The notes under the pieces: model-generated
What the model was told of the DNA's origin: nothing
Databases searched by the model: none
Seen by the model: only the letters and a program-made list of their open reading frames with translations
Origin: Anaeramoeba flamelloides
Taxonomy: Eukaryota > Metamonada > Anaeramoebidae
NCBI GenBank assembly: GCA_027625915.1
Contig: JANTQA010000012.1
Location: forward strand, 12,300,501-12,364,500
Direction of reading: 5' to 3'
Length of the DNA: 64,000 bases
Shown here: positions 62,861 through 64,000 of the stretch, piece by piece
Position numbering within the stretch: the first letter of the stretch is position 1
Layout of the letters: each line of letters begins with the position of its first letter
Made by a program: the position numbers and the translations under genes

Positions 62861-63185
62861 TTTTTTTGATTTTTCAAGATTTTCAAAAAGTGTGAAAAAT
62901 CACTCTCGAAGAATGTGTCTAAAATAATTTACACACAAAAGCTAAATTCTTTTAATGGCCTTAGAAAAATAATTATGTCAGATTTTAATAGAAAAACTCT
63001 GCTCTTGTTCCCTTAAAATTCATTTTCAACCTAATACAAAATTTGATAATTGAAGGTGATTAGCTGTTTAATTTCTCAAAAAAAAACTTATACTCACCAA
63101 GTAGATTCTCAAGTGAAAAATTCCTCGTCTTTTGAATGAAAAGATCCCATGGCAATTTGTGAAAAAAAACGATCATTTTTTCTCA

Positions 63186-64000
63186 ATGTCCAAAAACCCA
63201 CCATTAAATTCTGATCGAACTCCAACACTTTTACAAAACGAGAATTTTTTTTCGAGTTATACACACGTTCAATTAATTATTGAAACGTAAGTACCCACTG
63301 TTTTATTTCTTGTTTTTTCCCAATTCTAAACAATAATTAAAAACAAATCTAGAATTTTTTTAAAAAAAAAAAACTAGAAATCCCAAACAGAATGAAAAAA
63401 AACCATAACGATTCTTTTTGTTCAAAAAAAAAAAATTGAAGTGGAAAAACAAAATTTTATATCTCGTTTCGTTTCCTTTTCTTTTTTTTAAAAAATTTTT
63501 TTTCTGTCTTAAACTATTTTCAAAAGAGGGGGAGGCTATCCTGGTTTAGGATGCAATTTTTATTGTAAAAAAGGGAAATTATTTCTAAGTAGCTTCCGTC
63601 TAGTCTATGTAGCACACCAAAGTGGCCGGAGGCTTGATGCGTTTGAGTTTCCCTTGACTTTAGTCTTCAAAGAAATATACAAAAAGCCAATGCTCGGAAA
63701 GCCATTTTTGACGGGGATCATTAGGAATGTGCCACAAGGGGGATTGAAATATCCAGCGAAATTTAAGCTGGTGTTTCATAAAAAATTAACGATCGAGCCT
63801 TCTTCCTTTGGTAATCAATTTCTTGACGAAGTGAATAAAATTCGAATTGCGAGACAAAATCTTCCCGAAGAAGAAAAGGGCAAATTGAGGATGATTAAAA
63901 GGCCCCAGAAAAGCAAAAAGAAGAAGAAAAAACACAAAAAGAAAAAAGAGATCAATGAACTTTTTGGCAGTGATTTCCTTCAGTATGAGCCCGATTTCCT
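63186..64000 (+). CDS. WBP2-like GRAM-domain protein, 5' part (runs off the window)
   Basis: Exon 1 is 63186-63286 (MSKNPPLNSDRTPTLLQNEN, FFSSYTHVQLIIE) with donor GTAAGT; exon 2 starts at 63527 after TTTTCAAAAG, phase 2, and stays open to the window edge. The joined product follows the WBP2/WBP2NL GRAM domain: a SY-x-HVxL start, KKGKLFLSSFRLVYVA, then LDAFEFPLTLVFKEIYKKPM, LGKPFLTGIIRNVPQGG and AKFKLVFHK. GRAM domains of this family bind membrane lipids or protein partners, and WBP2 acts as an adaptor and transcription coactivator in animals. After the domain comes a Lys-rich stretch (KRPQKSKKKKKKHKKKKE) and then ELFGSDFLQYEPDF. The Pro-rich PPxY tail that binds WW domains is not seen in the part present. 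Exon 2 is clearly richer in G and C than the surroundings. Confidence 0.82.

Larger units (their letters stand above)
57157..63185. other. Spacer between the homeodomain and WBP2-like genes (divergent promoters)
   Basis: Holds two members of the CAGTCAAAGG family in tandem (58784-59314 and 59706-60401), another TIR element (60702-60894) and the second family-4 copy (62400-62860). An open frame at 60461-60700 was not accepted as a gene. Nothing recognised in 61000-62300. Confidence 0.5.

Overview
The window is very AT-rich eukaryotic nuclear DNA with few genes, wide spacers and GT-AG introns. Coding regions carry long Asn, Asp and Lys/Glu runs. The gene set (RCC1 plus BTB, Hook, giant HECT ligase, three-repeat MYB, nucleoplasmin-like, divergent homeodomain, WBP2-like GRAM) and the low gene density point to a free-living amoeboid protist. 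Anaeramoeba is my best guess. Dictyostelium-like composition was considered, but the spacers are far too long. No bacterial operon, CRISPR array, tRNA or rRNA was seen.

Layout. 1-640: dispersed repeat. 845-2384 (+): RCC1/double-BTB protein in two exons. 5434-11638 (-): Hook-family dynein-adaptor-like protein. Its first two small exons lie about 4.5 kb upstream of the main exon, and the large intron holds a decayed LINE reverse transcriptase on the same strand. 15022-15439 (-) and 15548-16822 (+): a divergent pair, one unrecognised spliced fragment and one basic protein. 19876-21253: a decayed Tc1/mariner-like transposon. 21864-22706 (-): a possible small gene. 23099-34827 (+): giant Tom1/UPL1/HUWE1-type HECT E3 ligase with a short first exon supplying the missing ATG. 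38778-44390 (+): R1R2R3 MYB in five exons with a 2.7 kb intron. 48802-49284 (-): nucleoplasmin-like histone chaperone in two exons, with an in-frame stop just before an acidic tail. 55132-57156 (-): divergent TALE-like homeodomain protein. 63186-64000 (+): start of a WBP2-like GRAM-domain protein, cut by the window end.

The genes form no pathway cluster. Several could meet in nuclear regulation (MYB, homeodomain, histone chaperone, ubiquitin ligase), but nothing in the layout shows co-regulation. The spacers are packed with short inverted-repeat elements, at least six families. One family has terminal inverted repeats around CAGTCAAAGG, with two near-equal copies of about 695 bp in opposite orientation.

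I found no clear new multi-gene system. The best leads are the gene structures rebuilt by eye across introns, the stop before the chaperone tail, SUMO-interaction-like motifs and a GC-rich HECT domain in the giant ligase, the altered homeodomain recognition helix, and the repeat families. All exon joins were made by reading splice signals and phase, without transcript data.
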